Part shown: positions 28,712 through 37,221 of the stretch, one piece after another
Layout of the letters: every line of letters begins with the position of its first letter
Numbering within the stretch: the first letter of the stretch is position 1
Source of the DNA: Acaryochloris sp. CCMEE 5410
Lineage (GTDB): Bacteria > Cyanobacteriota > Cyanobacteriia > Thermosynechococcales > Thermosynechococcaceae
Direction of reading: 5' to 3'
Assembly (NCBI RefSeq): GCF_000238775.2
Contig: NZ_AFEJ02000003.1
Span: 124,001-188,000 of the forward strand
DNA length: 64,000 bases
Notes under the pieces: model-generated
Told to the model about the DNA's origin: nothing
Seen by the model: only the letters and a program-made list of their open reading frames with translations
The model's database searches: none
Translations under genes and position numbers: made by a program

Positions 28712-29175
28712 CACCGGTGTCTCAATGTCCCATGGTCTAACAGATTAACCATGTGAATAACCTTGCAGTCATTGCATTAAGCGGGGAGCTGTTTTCAGAT
28801 GCGGAGCGTATAGCCACTGAATTCCTTGCGTTTGAGAGTTTCCCCTGGATGCTGATCTAGAAAATCGGGACAATAAGCAGCAAAATCGCTGAAAAGGTAA
28901 GGAGGAGACCTTAGTTGGTTCTCACCAGCCCGGTATGATGGTCTAATGAAGCTGATACTTCTAAGGTGATGCAGATGTTTGAACCTCGGCATATCCGGTG
29001 AGCTTGGGATAGACTGCATCAGGTGAACTGGGTAGCCTAAGAGTAGGGCTTTTTACTGAGGAGGGGCTAACTTCCTTGTAAAGGTGAAAGGAACCGGTGG
29101 CTCCTCTACGTCCTTCGTCATTATCGTGGCGTGAGGAATCCATGATACTTCTAGCCTGCGAAGGGGAGTGGTTTG
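28712..29175. other. Gap between hsdS and hsdR
   Basis: About 460 bases that separate hsdR from the otherwise overlapping hsdM-gmr-hsdS unit. The only frames are short minus-strand ones with no protein features. It may hold a separate hsdR promoter, which would let methylation be established before restriction. AAGGGGAG at 29161-29168 is the ribosome-binding site of hsdR. Confidence 0.5.
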
Positions 29176-32100
29176 GTGAGTACCGATACCAGTGAAAAAG
29201 GTTTAGAAAGCCTCATTGTGGCAACGATGACGGGGCAGTTAGGTGCTGACCTGGTAGAAGGTAGCACGGTAGCTGAAGAGTCGGTTCCTTACGGTAGTAA
29301 ACGATGGATTCAAGGCTCATCTCAGGATTATGACCGGGACTATGCACTTGACCTGGTAAAGCTTAGAGCATTTCTTTGCGAGACGCAGCCTGAGTTTTCA
29401 ACAAGCGCAGACCTCGATATCACAAGTTCTACCAGGCATAAGTTTCTCTCCCGTCTTCAAGGTGAGATAACGCGACGAGGTGTGATCGATGTTTTACGTA
29501 ATGGTTTAAAGCACGGTCCACATGATTTAGACCTTTTTTATGGGACGCCTTCACCCGGCAATCTGAAAGCTGCTGAACGGTTTGCTCAGAATCGATTTAG
29601 TGTGACACGACAGCTTCACTATAGTCGAGATGAGACAAAGCTTTCGCTTGATCTCTGTCTCTTCATAAATGGACTCCCTATTGCAACGTTTGAGCTGAAA
29701 AATAATCTGACAAAACAGACAGTAGAGGATGCTGTTGAGCAATATAGGCGAGACCGTGATCCTCGGGAGCTTCTTTTTCAATTTGGACGATGTATTGCTC
29801 ATTTTGCGCTTGATGACCAAGAGGTACGATTTTGCACACATCTGAAAGGTAAAAGTTCGTGGTTTCTACCCTTCAATAAAGGGTTTAATGACGGTGCAGG
29901 AAATCCTCCCAATCCACAAGGCATAAAGACTGACTACCTTTGGACGCAGGTGTTGGCTCCTCAGAGCTTCACTAATATACTTGAGAACTATGCCCAGATT
30001 GTTTACGAGAAGAACGAGAAGACCGGTAAAAAGGAAAAGAAACAGATATTTCCCCGGTATCATCAGCTCGATGTTGTGCGGAAGCTTCTTGCGGATGTAG
30101 CTGAACGGGGTGCTGGAACACGCTATCTGATTCAACATTCTGCGGGTAGTGGCAAGTCAAATTCTATTGCATGGCTTGCCCACCAACTGATGGGAATAGA
30201 GGAGCATGAAGAACCACTTTTTAGCTCGATCCTGGTTATTACCGATCGCCGAATTCTTGATAAACAGATTCGAGATACTATCAAGCAGTTTGCTCAGGTT
30301 GGTGCGACTGTTGGCGCTGTTACGGAAGGTTCAAAGCAGCTCAGAGAATTTATTGAAAGTGGTAAGAAGATAATCATTTCGACGGTTCAGAAGTTCCCAT
30401 TTATTCTTGATGAAATAGGCGCTGCTCATCGAGGAAGTAACTTTGCCATTGTGATTGATGAGGCGCACTCTAGTCAGGGTGGTAAGACTTCTGCGGCTCT
30501 TTCTATGGCGTTATCGGAGTCAGGTGCTTCTGAGGAGGATGAAACAACAGAAGACCGTATTAATCGGATAATGGAAGCACGGAAGATGCTTCCAAATGCA
30601 AGCTATTTTGCCTTTACGGCGACTCCGAAGAACCGAACTCTAGAGATTTTTGGTGAACCCTATTCTGATGGAGGTCATACCAAGCACAGACCTTTCCATA
30701 GCTACACAATGAAGCAGGCTATCCAGGAGGGGTTCATCTTAGATGTTCTCAAACACTACACTCCTGTTCAGAGCTATTACCGCCTTATTAAAACTATTGA
30801 AAATGACCCTGAATTCGATACGAAGCGGGCTAAGAAGAAACTTAGAAAGTACGTTGAAAGTAATGATCACGCCATTCGGCTCAAAGCTGAAATTATGATC
30901 GATCACTTCCATGAGCAAGTCATCGCGCTTAATAAGATTGGAGGACAAGCTCGTGCAATGATCGTTACCAATGGAATTGAACGTGCAATACATTACTATA
31001 ACGCTTTCCAGCATTATTTAGCAGAACGCAAAAGCCCTTACAAAGCTATTGTTGCCTTCTCTGGAGAGCACGATTATGGAGGATCAAAAGTTACTGAAGC
31101 CTCTTTGAATGGCTTTCCGAGCAGTCAGATTGCAGACAAAATCGAGGAGGACCCGTATCGCTTTCTCGTCTGCGCAGATAAGTTTCAGACTGGCTACGAT
31201 CAGCCACTGCTCCACACCATGTATGTCGATAAGCAACTCTCAGGGATTAAAGCGGTACAAACGCTTTCACGTTTGAACAGAGCTCATCCGAAGAAGCATG
31301 ACGTATTTGTGCTCGACTTTATGAACGATGTAGACACGATTCAAAGGTCATTTGCTGACTTTTACCGCACGACTATTCTGAGCGATGAAACTGATCCGAA
31401 TAAACTCCATGACTTAAAAGCTACGCTTGATGGCTATCAGGTCTATGATCCACAAGAGGTCGCAGAGGTAGCTAATCTCTATCTTGGTGGAGCTGAAAGA
31501 GATAGGTTAGACCCGCTGCTTGATGCAGGTGTGGCAGTTTATAACGAAAGTTTAGATGAGGATGGTCAGGTCGATTTCAAAGGAAAAGCCAAGGCATTTT
31601 GCAGAACCTATGGCTTTCTTGCCTCAATACTCCCGTATACAAATGCAGATTGGGAGCGACTTTCAATATTTTTGAATTTCCTTGTTCCTAAGCTTCCAGC
31701 ACCACGAGAAGAGGATCTCTCACGAGGGATCCTAGAAGCAATAGATCTCGATAGCTACCGTAGCGAAAAGCAAGCAACTGTCCGTATTCAACTCCCTGAT
31801 ACTGATGCAGAGATTGAGCCTATTCCTGTTTCTGGCGGAGGTTATCGTGCTGAACCAGAGCTTGATCGCCTGTCTTCAATTATCCAAGTATTTAATGACC
31901 AATTTGGCAACATAACGTGGACAGATAGAGACCGAGTTCACAAGCTTATTACCGAGGATATTCCCGCAAAGGTTGCCGCTGATCCTTCCTTCCAAAATGC
32001 GAAGAAAAACTCAGATGAGCAGAATGCTCGTATTGAGCATGAAAAGGTTTTGAGGAAGGTCATCATTGATGCGATGAAGGATGACACGGAGCTGTTTAAG

Positions 32101-32184
32101 CAGTTCAGTGATAATGATTCGTTCCGTAAGTGGCTGACGGAGACGATATTCTCGATGAATTACTATGACAAGGATGCGGCGTAG
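29176..32184 (+). CDS. hsdR: Type I restriction endonuclease, motor subunit
   Basis: About 1002 residues, the usual HsdR length. The N-terminal nuclease domain has the PD-(D/E)XK core (LPIATFELKNNLTKQ, near residue 172). The SF2 translocase follows: Walker A HSAGSGKSNS near 321, DEAH box VIDEAHSSQGG near 426, motif III FTATPKNRTLEIFG, then the second RecA domain with TGYDQPLLHTMYVDK and ALSRLNR-like motif (QTLSRLNRAHP). It pumps DNA towards the complex and cuts at a distance when HsdS finds an unmethylated site. I prefer the GTG at 29176 to the TTG three bases earlier because it lies 7 bases from GGGGAG. Frame intact. Confidence 0.95.
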   Translation: MSTDTSEKGLESLIVATMTGQLGADLVEGSTVAEESVPYGSKRWIQGSSQDYDRDYALDLVKLRAFLCETQPEFSTSADLDITSSTRHKFLSRLQGEITRRGVIDVLRNGLKHGPHDLDLFYGTPSPGNLKAAERFAQNRFSVTRQLHYSRDETKLSLDLCLFINGLPIATFELKNNLTKQTVEDAVEQYRRDRDPRELLFQFGRCIAHFALDDQEVRFCTHLKGKSSWFLPFNKGFNDGAGNPPNPQGIKTDYLWTQVLAPQSFTNILENYAQIVYEKNEKTGKKEKKQIFPRYHQLDVVRKLLADVAERGAGTRYLIQHSAGSGKSNSIAWLAHQLMGIEEHEEPLFSSILVITDRRILDKQIRDTIKQFAQVGATVGAVTEGSKQLREFIESGKKIIISTVQKFPFILDEIGAAHRGSNFAIVIDEAHSSQGGKTSAALSMALSESGASEEDETTEDRINRIMEARKMLPNASYFAFTATPKNRTLEIFGEPYSDGGHTKHRPFHSYTMKQAIQEGFILDVLKHYTPVQSYYRLIKTIENDPEFDTKRAKKKLRKYVESNDHAIRLKAEIMIDHFHEQVIALNKIGGQARAMIVTNGIERAIHYYNAFQHYLAERKSPYKAIVAFSGEHDYGGSKVTEASLNGFPSSQIADKIEEDPYRFLVCADKFQTGYDQPLLHTMYVDKQLSGIKAVQTLSRLNRAHPKKHDVFVLDFMNDVDTIQRSFADFYRTTILSDETDPNKLHDLKATLDGYQVYDPQEVAEVANLYLGGAERDRLDPLLDAGVAVYNESLDEDGQVDFKGKAKAFCRTYGFLASILPYTNADWERLSIFLNFLVPKLPAPREEDLSRGILEAIDLDSYRSEKQATVRIQLPDTDAEIEPIPVSGGGYRAEPELDRLSSIIQVFNDQFGNITWTDRDRVHKLITEDIPAKVAADPSFQNAKKNSDEQNARIEHEKVLRKVIIDAMKDDTELFKQFSDNDSFRKWLTETIFSMNYYDKDAA

Positions 32185-32260
32185 TTATAGAAAACTGGGA
32201 GAAGCATAACGCTAGGAGCTGAGAAGATTTTGGAATATTCGCTCCTTTCACCCGCACCAT

Positions 32261-32294
32261 CACTGACTAACTTTTATACAAAAATTAGTCAGTG
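32261..32294. repeat. 10-bp inverted repeat downstream of hsdR
   Basis: Arms CACTGACTAA (32261-32270) and TTAGTCAGTG (32285-32294), loop 14 bases. No T-tract follows. It could be a terminator-like hairpin or a recombinase site for the gene at 32419. Confidence 0.55.
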
Positions 32295-32375
32295 GGGATC
32301 CAGCTTATAAGCTAATATTTTCAATGCTTTGACCCCCCTTAGGGGCTTGCACCATTGTCATTAAGGCTTTAGACT

Positions 32376-32412
32376 TCACTAAGTTTTTGTGATTTAGATA
32401 GAAACTTAGTGA
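32376..32412. repeat. 11-bp inverted repeat just before the short integrase
   Basis: Arms TCACTAAGTTT (32376-32386) and AAACTTAGTGA (32402-32412) around 15 bases, ending 6 bases before the ATG at 32419. Spacing suits a tyrosine-recombinase core-type site or an autoregulatory operator. Confidence 0.55.
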
Positions 32413-32418
32413 GTTCGT

Positions 32419-33018
32419 ATGGCGTTCGAAAAGGGTGAAAATCCACATCATCCAGCTCTAGGATCTAGCACTAAGGTTGAGCCAATTCGAACGAAGGCTG
32501 GAATTGATCGCATCAAACGACTCCTCGATGACAAGCCCCGCGATCTCTGTCTCTTCATCCTTGGTATCAACACTGCCTTTCGAGCGAATGAACTATTGAG
32601 CTTACGGGCTGGCCAGGTGCGACACATTGCAATTGGTGACAGCTTTGACCTTAAGCAGTCTAAGACCAAGCAGTATCGTCGAGTGACTTTGAATGCTTCA
32701 GCACATAAAGCTATTCAAGTGCTTCTGAACTCACGAGCTTATAAAGACCAAGATCCGCTATTCTACAGTCAAAGGAATCCGGTGCTCAAAGTCCCAGCGG
32801 TCAACGCCATGGTGAAACAGTGGTGTAGGTGGGGAGGCCTCAAAGGTAACTATGGGAGCCATACCCTTAGAAAGACTTGGGGGTATTGGCAGTATCAGAA
32901 CCGGACGCCAATTCCGCTTCTTATGGAGGCATATGGCCATCAGACTCAACAGCAGACTCTTGCTTACCTGTGTATTCAGGCTCCAGAGATCGCTGAAATC
33001 TATCAAATGGAGTTGTAA
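32419..33018 (+). CDS. Short tyrosine recombinase (FimB/E-size)
   Basis: A 199-residue protein that is almost only a catalytic domain, the size of FimB/FimE-type invertases. Residues visible: first Arg in GINTAFRANELLSL, the conserved Lys segment KQSKTKQYRRV, HTLRKTWGYW with HxxR changed to HTLRK (the second Arg is present), GHQTQQQTLAYL with His and Tyr. It lacks the N-terminal arm-binding domain of larger integrases. Two inverted repeats sit upstream (32261-32294, 32376-32412). It follows hsdR and converges with the CBASS genes. It may act on sites flanking the restriction or CBASS module, but no flanking direct repeat was found. Confidence 0.82.
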   Translation: MAFEKGENPHHPALGSSTKVEPIRTKAGIDRIKRLLDDKPRDLCLFILGINTAFRANELLSLRAGQVRHIAIGDSFDLKQSKTKQYRRVTLNASAHKAIQVLLNSRAYKDQDPLFYSQRNPVLKVPAVNAMVKQWCRWGGLKGNYGSHTLRKTWGYWQYQNRTPIPLLMEAYGHQTQQQTLAYLCIQAPEIAEIYQMEL

Positions 33019-33067
33019 GTTCGGAGTGAGTGTGGATCCTGAATTACCTGGGTTTCATACTAAATTG

Positions 33068-34501
33068 CTACTTAACTACTACAAAAAATCTACCGCTCCT
33101 TCCCCAACAACTTCGTGTCCGTCGGGAAATGACGAAAGCCTCAACCCAATGTGCCCCATGATAGCTTGTAGACTCCCAACGCACTCCAGGTTTGTTGGAT
33201 TTTTCAAAACCACCTCTCAATTGGTTTGCTTGTACTGCCTCATTATCAGTATTGACGACTTGCCATTTCACAACAAAGTCTGAGGATGCATGCAAAATAC
33301 CATTGGAATTTCTTGCCTCAAATCGGATCCATCGATCCTTCTCAACAACTTCTCCAGACTGTAAAATTCTAACTCTTTGATTACCGTATTGATCTAAGTA
33401 TTCAGTTGCCGAAATAGCTACTGTAAGGCGTTGCTGAAAAGGCCAGGAAAGCTTTTCCACATGCGGCAAACTTGGTGATATAAGTTTTTCTAGAAAATTA
33501 GCTCCTCTTACTAAAACCGCATGCACAATATCTGTACAACCTGTATCTCTAACTAGCGATGTTGATTCTGAAAAAGCTGCTATGTCATTAACTTCCCTTT
33601 TAGCAAACTCATTACCGAATATTTTCCTCCACTTTCGTATACTTTCGGCTCTATCATCTTCTTCATAGGCATCATCAATCCACTCTCGATACCTATGAAT
33701 ACATTCCCTAAAATTCTCATACTTCTCTTGGTTCCAGTGACGATTAAATGTTTCTGATGGCAGGACAGGATTCGTAACTATAGGCATGCTAGATCTAACC
33801 TGAAGATAGTCATCAAGGCGTCCTACTAGAACCTTCAACGAAGTAGGTAGGTCAGGAAAAATTTGCTTTTGGAAACTCTGATCAAATTGATTAACGCAAT
33901 TTCCCACAAGAGTAGTTAGAAGAATCGACTTTACCGAGAAAGTTGTCTTGATGTCTCTTAGATACTTGAGCAGGCGGATGGAGTGCTGAAGCATATTATT
34001 CCCAGTCCAAGTATTCCTCTCCAATAGCCAACTTGAATATGCTTCAGGTGCTGTTGGCTCAAACTTATCAACTGTTCGATTGCATACCTGAAATGTTGCT
34101 ACGGCATTATTATCAGTAATACACGGTACGATATCGAGATGAAAATCACCTGCATAATCTAGTGCAACACATCGCGTACCACGAGAAATTTTATCCTTGT
34201 ATCGATCAGAGCTCTTGAATATGTAGTAGAGATTATTCACATAGTCCCTGGGCGACCATGCTTCAAAACGATCAATAAACATGACGAGATCTGCGTCGAA
34301 CTCTCTTCCAGAAAGAGGTTTAATAATAGTTCCATGCGCCCATGAACCTTGTGCAGAAAACCTGATAATCTTCGCGTCGTAACCACTATTTATCAAAAAG
34401 TCTTGTATTGCGTTGACATGGCCTTCGAGTCTATCAATACGAGTCTGATTCAGATTGACAATATCGTCTATAAACGAATCAAAATGCTCTGATAACTTCA
34501 T
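33068..34501 (-). CDS. CBASS CD-NTase (cyclic oligonucleotide synthase) with AGS-C sensor domain
   Basis: A 477-residue SMODS/OAS-type nucleotidyltransferase. Catalytic signature: GSWAHGT near residue 52, the DxD pair in REFDADLVMF near 70 and the third acidic residue in FHLDIVPC near 122. Helical core to about residue 330. The last ~95 residues (RWIRFEARNSNGILHASSDF... GAHWVEAFVISRR) fit the 'adenylyl/guanylyl and SMODS C-terminal sensor' domain. On infection such enzymes make a cyclic di- or trinucleotide that switches on the partner effector. Its ATG overlaps the stop of the patatin gene (ATGA, 34498-34501), so the two are co-translated. No Cap2/Cap3 or HORMA/TRIP13 genes are present, so this is the two-gene (type I) layout. 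The nucleotide made cannot be told from sequence. Confidence 0.92.
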   Translation of the reverse strand: MKLSEHFDSFIDDIVNLNQTRIDRLEGHVNAIQDFLINSGYDAKIIRFSAQGSWAHGTIIKPLSGREFDADLVMFIDRFEAWSPRDYVNNLYYIFKSSDRYKDKISRGTRCVALDYAGDFHLDIVPCITDNNAVATFQVCNRTVDKFEPTAPEAYSSWLLERNTWTGNNMLQHSIRLLKYLRDIKTTFSVKSILLTTLVGNCVNQFDQSFQKQIFPDLPTSLKVLVGRLDDYLQVRSSMPIVTNPVLPSETFNRHWNQEKYENFRECIHRYREWIDDAYEEDDRAESIRKWRKIFGNEFAKREVNDIAAFSESTSLVRDTGCTDIVHAVLVRGANFLEKLISPSLPHVEKLSWPFQQRLTVAISATEYLDQYGNQRVRILQSGEVVEKDRWIRFEARNSNGILHASSDFVVKWQVVNTDNEAVQANQLRGGFEKSNKPGVRWESTSYHGAHWVEAFVISRRTRSCWGRSGRFFVVVK

Positions 34502-35487
34502 GGTACGTTTTCAGTGATTTTGTAGAGAGGCACAAATGGCTCAGCAGCTATGTCGAAGAAGATTGGCTGTAAGCTAGGAAACCGTTCCCGTGAATAAGAG
34601 AAGCCTAGGCCTTTCAGATTCTTTATCTCTGAAACGCCATCCATAGTGTATTCTCCCGCTGGAACGGTATGATTTACTCTAAATATAGCGTCTCGTTCAT
34701 GCTCGTGTCCGGTGAGAAGCTTGGCAATACCCATAGCTCCATGAGATTGACCATTCATGAATAACGAGACTAACTTGGTTGCTAACGGTCCCACTCCAGC
34801 TGCTTTTGGTAATGTATATGCTTCATCTAAACAACCCAAGCTCAGCACATAGATTTCCTCAGCAGGCCACTTCATAGTTCCAATTGCTTCTGTTACGGCA
34901 ACTGCAATCGGATTATTTGCCCAAATACCACCATCAATAAGCCCAACGCTTTCCTCAGTCATATGCTGCTGAAAGTAAGTTGGTGCGGCAGATGTGGCCA
35001 GTGCTGCATCAACTATAAGAGACTTGTAATCGGTTCTGAAGCGTGAATGGTGAGGAGTCTTATAGATGTAGACAGACTGTGCTGTAGGGTTCCAAGCTGG
35101 AATTACAATCCGGTGTTTTGCATCTCCAATTCTTTTATTACCAAAAAGGCCATTGAGAGTAGAACGCAACTTGTCAGAGCTGTATTTACGTCGATAAAGC
35201 CAGCGTATTGACCTTAGTTTATTAGTCACAAAACTCTGGAGCGCACTTCCTTGTTGACCAAATATTTCGGGTCCATTTTCCTCATACATTTGTAGTATTT
35301 CAGCTGCACGTAGCCCCATACCTAGACCAAGCGCTATTATTCCTCCTGTAGAAGTGCCGCTGATTAGATCAAAATATTCGCCTATCGGCTTATCTAGCTG
35401 CTCTTCGATACCAGCTAGGAATGCAGCTGGAAACGTACCTAAGATTCCACCTCCATCAATCGATAGAATCCTTCGTTTTTTAGTCAA
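34498..35487 (-). CDS. capV: CBASS effector, patatin-like phospholipase CapV
   Basis: A 329-residue patatin phospholipase. It has the glycine-rich oxyanion loop DGGGILG (residues 11-17), the nucleophile elbow GTSTG with Ser46, and the catalytic Asp in LIDGGIWANNP near residue 185. CapV enzymes are switched on by the cyclic nucleotide from the adjacent synthase (3'3'-cGAMP in the studied cases) and degrade membrane phospholipids, killing the infected cell before phage release. It is the first gene of a two-gene minus-strand unit. All catalytic residues are present. Start ATG at 35487 (MTKKRRILSIDGGG) leaves the short N-terminus typical of the family. Confidence 0.94.
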   Translation of the reverse strand: MTKKRRILSIDGGGILGTFPAAFLAGIEEQLDKPIGEYFDLISGTSTGGIIALGLGMGLRAAEILQMYEENGPEIFGQQGSALQSFVTNKLRSIRWLYRRKYSSDKLRSTLNGLFGNKRIGDAKHRIVIPAWNPTAQSVYIYKTPHHSRFRTDYKSLIVDAALATSAAPTYFQQHMTEESVGLIDGGIWANNPIAVAVTEAIGTMKWPAEEIYVLSLGCLDEAYTLPKAAGVGPLATKLVSLFMNGQSHGAMGIAKLLTGHEHERDAIFRVNHTVPAGEYTMDGVSEIKNLKGLGFSYSRERFPSLQPIFFDIAAEPFVPLYKITENVP

Positions 35488-35789
35488 ATCTCTCTCCCCC
35501 CATCACTGTTGAGCACTAGCAACGTTATCAAAAGTGCATTGGTATAAAGAAAAACAGTTCGCTGTCTATTATAGTTCAAGTGTATTGGTTTCGTGGAATG
35601 GCCGGTTTCTATTTATCAATAACCAACATTGAAAATTGTGGGAAAACTACTGAGATGAAGCTGGTTGTTTGTCTATTCTGTGTTCTAGTCGTGTCTCAAC
35701 TCCTAATGAAAGGCACTTGTGTTGTTGAAGTCTAACGGCTGGTAGTACAGGATAATGGCTAACAATAGAGGCGTTGTACAGGAGTTTGG
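35488..35789. promoter_or_regulatory. Divergent intergenic region between capV and the YhcG-like gene
   Basis: About 300 bases that must hold the promoters of capV (minus) and of the DUF1016 gene (plus). No clear gene or operator seen. AGGAG at 35780-35784 is the ribosome-binding site of the plus-strand gene. Confidence 0.45.
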
Positions 35790-36839
35790 GTGGCAAAAAA
35801 TCTTACGTTTGCTGATGATGGATATGATGAGTTTCTTCGAGGCTTAAAGGAGCGTATTCGTACTGCCCAGGTGAAAGCAGCGCTGGCAGTCAATCGCGAA
35901 CTGGTCTTGCTTTACTGGGAGATAGGTCGGGAGATTATAAATCGGCAAGTAGCCCAGGGTTGGGGCTCAAAAGTGGTGGATCAGCTGGCCAAAGACCTAA
36001 AGAAAGAGTTCTCAGATATGAGAGGATTTTCCCGGTCTAACCTCATGTATATGCGAGCTTTTGCTGAGACCTGGCCAGACGAGACAATTGTCCAAGAGGT
36101 ACTTGGACAAATTCCTTGGTACCACAACATCGCTTTGCTAGAGAAGCTGAAGTCCAAGGAGCAGCGGCTTTGGTATGCCCAAGAAACCGTAAAGAACGGC
36201 TGGAGCCGTAATGTGTTAGTTCTTCAGATCGAGAGTGGCCTCTATAAGCGCCAAGGGAGTGCGATCACAAATTTCGAACAAGCCTTGCCAAAAACTCAGT
36301 CAGACTTAGCTCAGCAGCTCTTAAAGGATCCCTATAATTTTGAATTTCTGACAATCAGTCAAGATGCTCATGAGCTTGAGCTAGAAAGGGGTCTGGTTAC
36401 CCACATTAGAGATTTTTTGATTGAGCTCGGATTGGGCTTTGCCTTTGTTGGCAGTCAGTATCCCCTGGTAGTTGATGGTACAGAGTTCCGCTTGGATCTC
36501 CTTTTTTACCATCTCCAGCTTAGATGTTTTGTAGTGATCGACCTCAAAATGGGGGCTTTCAAGCCTGAGGATAGCGGCAAAATGAATTTTTACGTTGCGG
36601 TGGTAGATGACACCCTCAGACATGAAATGGATAACCCGACTATCGGACTCATCTTATGTAAATCTAAGAGTCGCACTTTGGCTGAATATGCTCTACGAAA
36701 TATTCAAACTCCTATAGGGGTTTCAACTCACAAGCTACCAGATGATTTGTCGGAAAAACTTCCAACTATTGAGCAACTTGAAGCCGAACTGGAAGCGGTA
36801 CGTTTATCGGATGAAGGGGAATCTCAGGATCAAGCCTAG
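35790..36839 (+). CDS. YhcG-like DUF1016 PD-(D/E)XK nuclease
   Basis: A 349-residue protein with the two-part architecture of the family. The N-terminal DUF1016_N helical domain covers residues about 20-160 (NRELVLLYWEIGREI, GWGSKVVDQLAKDL, GFSRSNLMYMRAFAETWP, IPWYHNIALLEKL). The C-terminal YhcG nuclease domain spans about 180-330, with the PD-(D/E)XK core FRLDLLFYHLQLRCFVVIDLK (D then D-x-K) and GQMNFY-like KMNFYVAVVDD. Relatives are predicted Holliday-junction-like or restriction nucleases often seen in defence islands. GTG start at 35790 with AGGAG 5 bases upstream. It diverges from CBASS and is the last gene before Tn3 copy B. Confidence 0.9.
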   Translation: MAKNLTFADDGYDEFLRGLKERIRTAQVKAALAVNRELVLLYWEIGREIINRQVAQGWGSKVVDQLAKDLKKEFSDMRGFSRSNLMYMRAFAETWPDETIVQEVLGQIPWYHNIALLEKLKSKEQRLWYAQETVKNGWSRNVLVLQIESGLYKRQGSAITNFEQALPKTQSDLAQQLLKDPYNFEFLTISQDAHELELERGLVTHIRDFLIELGLGFAFVGSQYPLVVDGTEFRLDLLFYHLQLRCFVVIDLKMGAFKPEDSGKMNFYVAVVDDTLRHEMDNPTIGLILCKSKSRTLAEYALRNIQTPIGVSTHKLPDDLSEKLPTIEQLEAELEAVRLSDEGESQDQA

Positions 36840-37036
36840 ATAGTGCAATTTGTGCAGCAGGTTGTTGCACAAATTACTTGGGGACCAAGAGAAAACACGA
36901 CTGTCCTCACTTCCCAGCCACAGGCGTTAGCAGGTGTTGCGCTTCACAAGTGGCGCTTTGATATTCTCGTTACCCCCTCGCAATTTAAGCCCCTCGGGGG
37001 CTTGCTCCAAAAGTGCCTGCGGCGCGCTTCCAACAA
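36840..37036. other. Short region left of Tn3 copy B
   Basis: About 200 bases with no certain gene. The beginning of a frame (FVQQVVAQITWG, from 36846) resembles the helix of DUF1016_N proteins before their PWGHN motif, possibly a scrap of a second YhcG-type gene. A 7-bp hairpin AAGCCCC-TCG-GGGGCTT lies at 36987-37003 without a T-tract. Confidence 0.35.
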
Positions 37037-37074
37037 GGGGTAATTGAAGGGTCGCTGACACCAGACGCAACCAA
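37037..37074 (+). repeat. Left 38-bp inverted repeat of copy B
   Basis: Identical to the left end of copy A (16103-16140). Confidence 0.93.
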
Positions 37075-37127
37075 GACTGAAACCCTTTCCTATCAATGGC
37101 TATAGGCATTAAGAACTGTAAATTGCA

Positions 37128-37171
37128 TTAACTGACCTCACCCTCAATTTATAATCTGTACTTATAGTACA
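37128..37171 (+). promoter_or_regulatory. tnpA promoter and palindromic operator of copy B
   Basis: Same block as 16194-16237 in copy A: TTAACT, 16 bp, TATAAT, then TGTACT-TAT-AGTACA. Confidence 0.55.
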
Positions 37172-37221
37172 AAAACTTGCCTTACGCTCTAGTGAATTCA
37201 CTTTCATAGGAGCGTAATTGC

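Noticed and set aside
28712-29175. Possible group II intron remnant between hsdS and hsdR
   Set aside because: I looked for a domain V-like hairpin and a GTGYG start and found neither in a convincing order.
27266-33018. Phase-variable hsdS shufflon driven by the short integrase
   Set aside because: Only one complete hsdS is present, with no partial copies or inverted repeats inside it.
36987-37003. Rho-independent terminator after the YhcG-like gene
   Set aside because: A 7-bp GC-rich hairpin exists but no T-tract follows on either strand.
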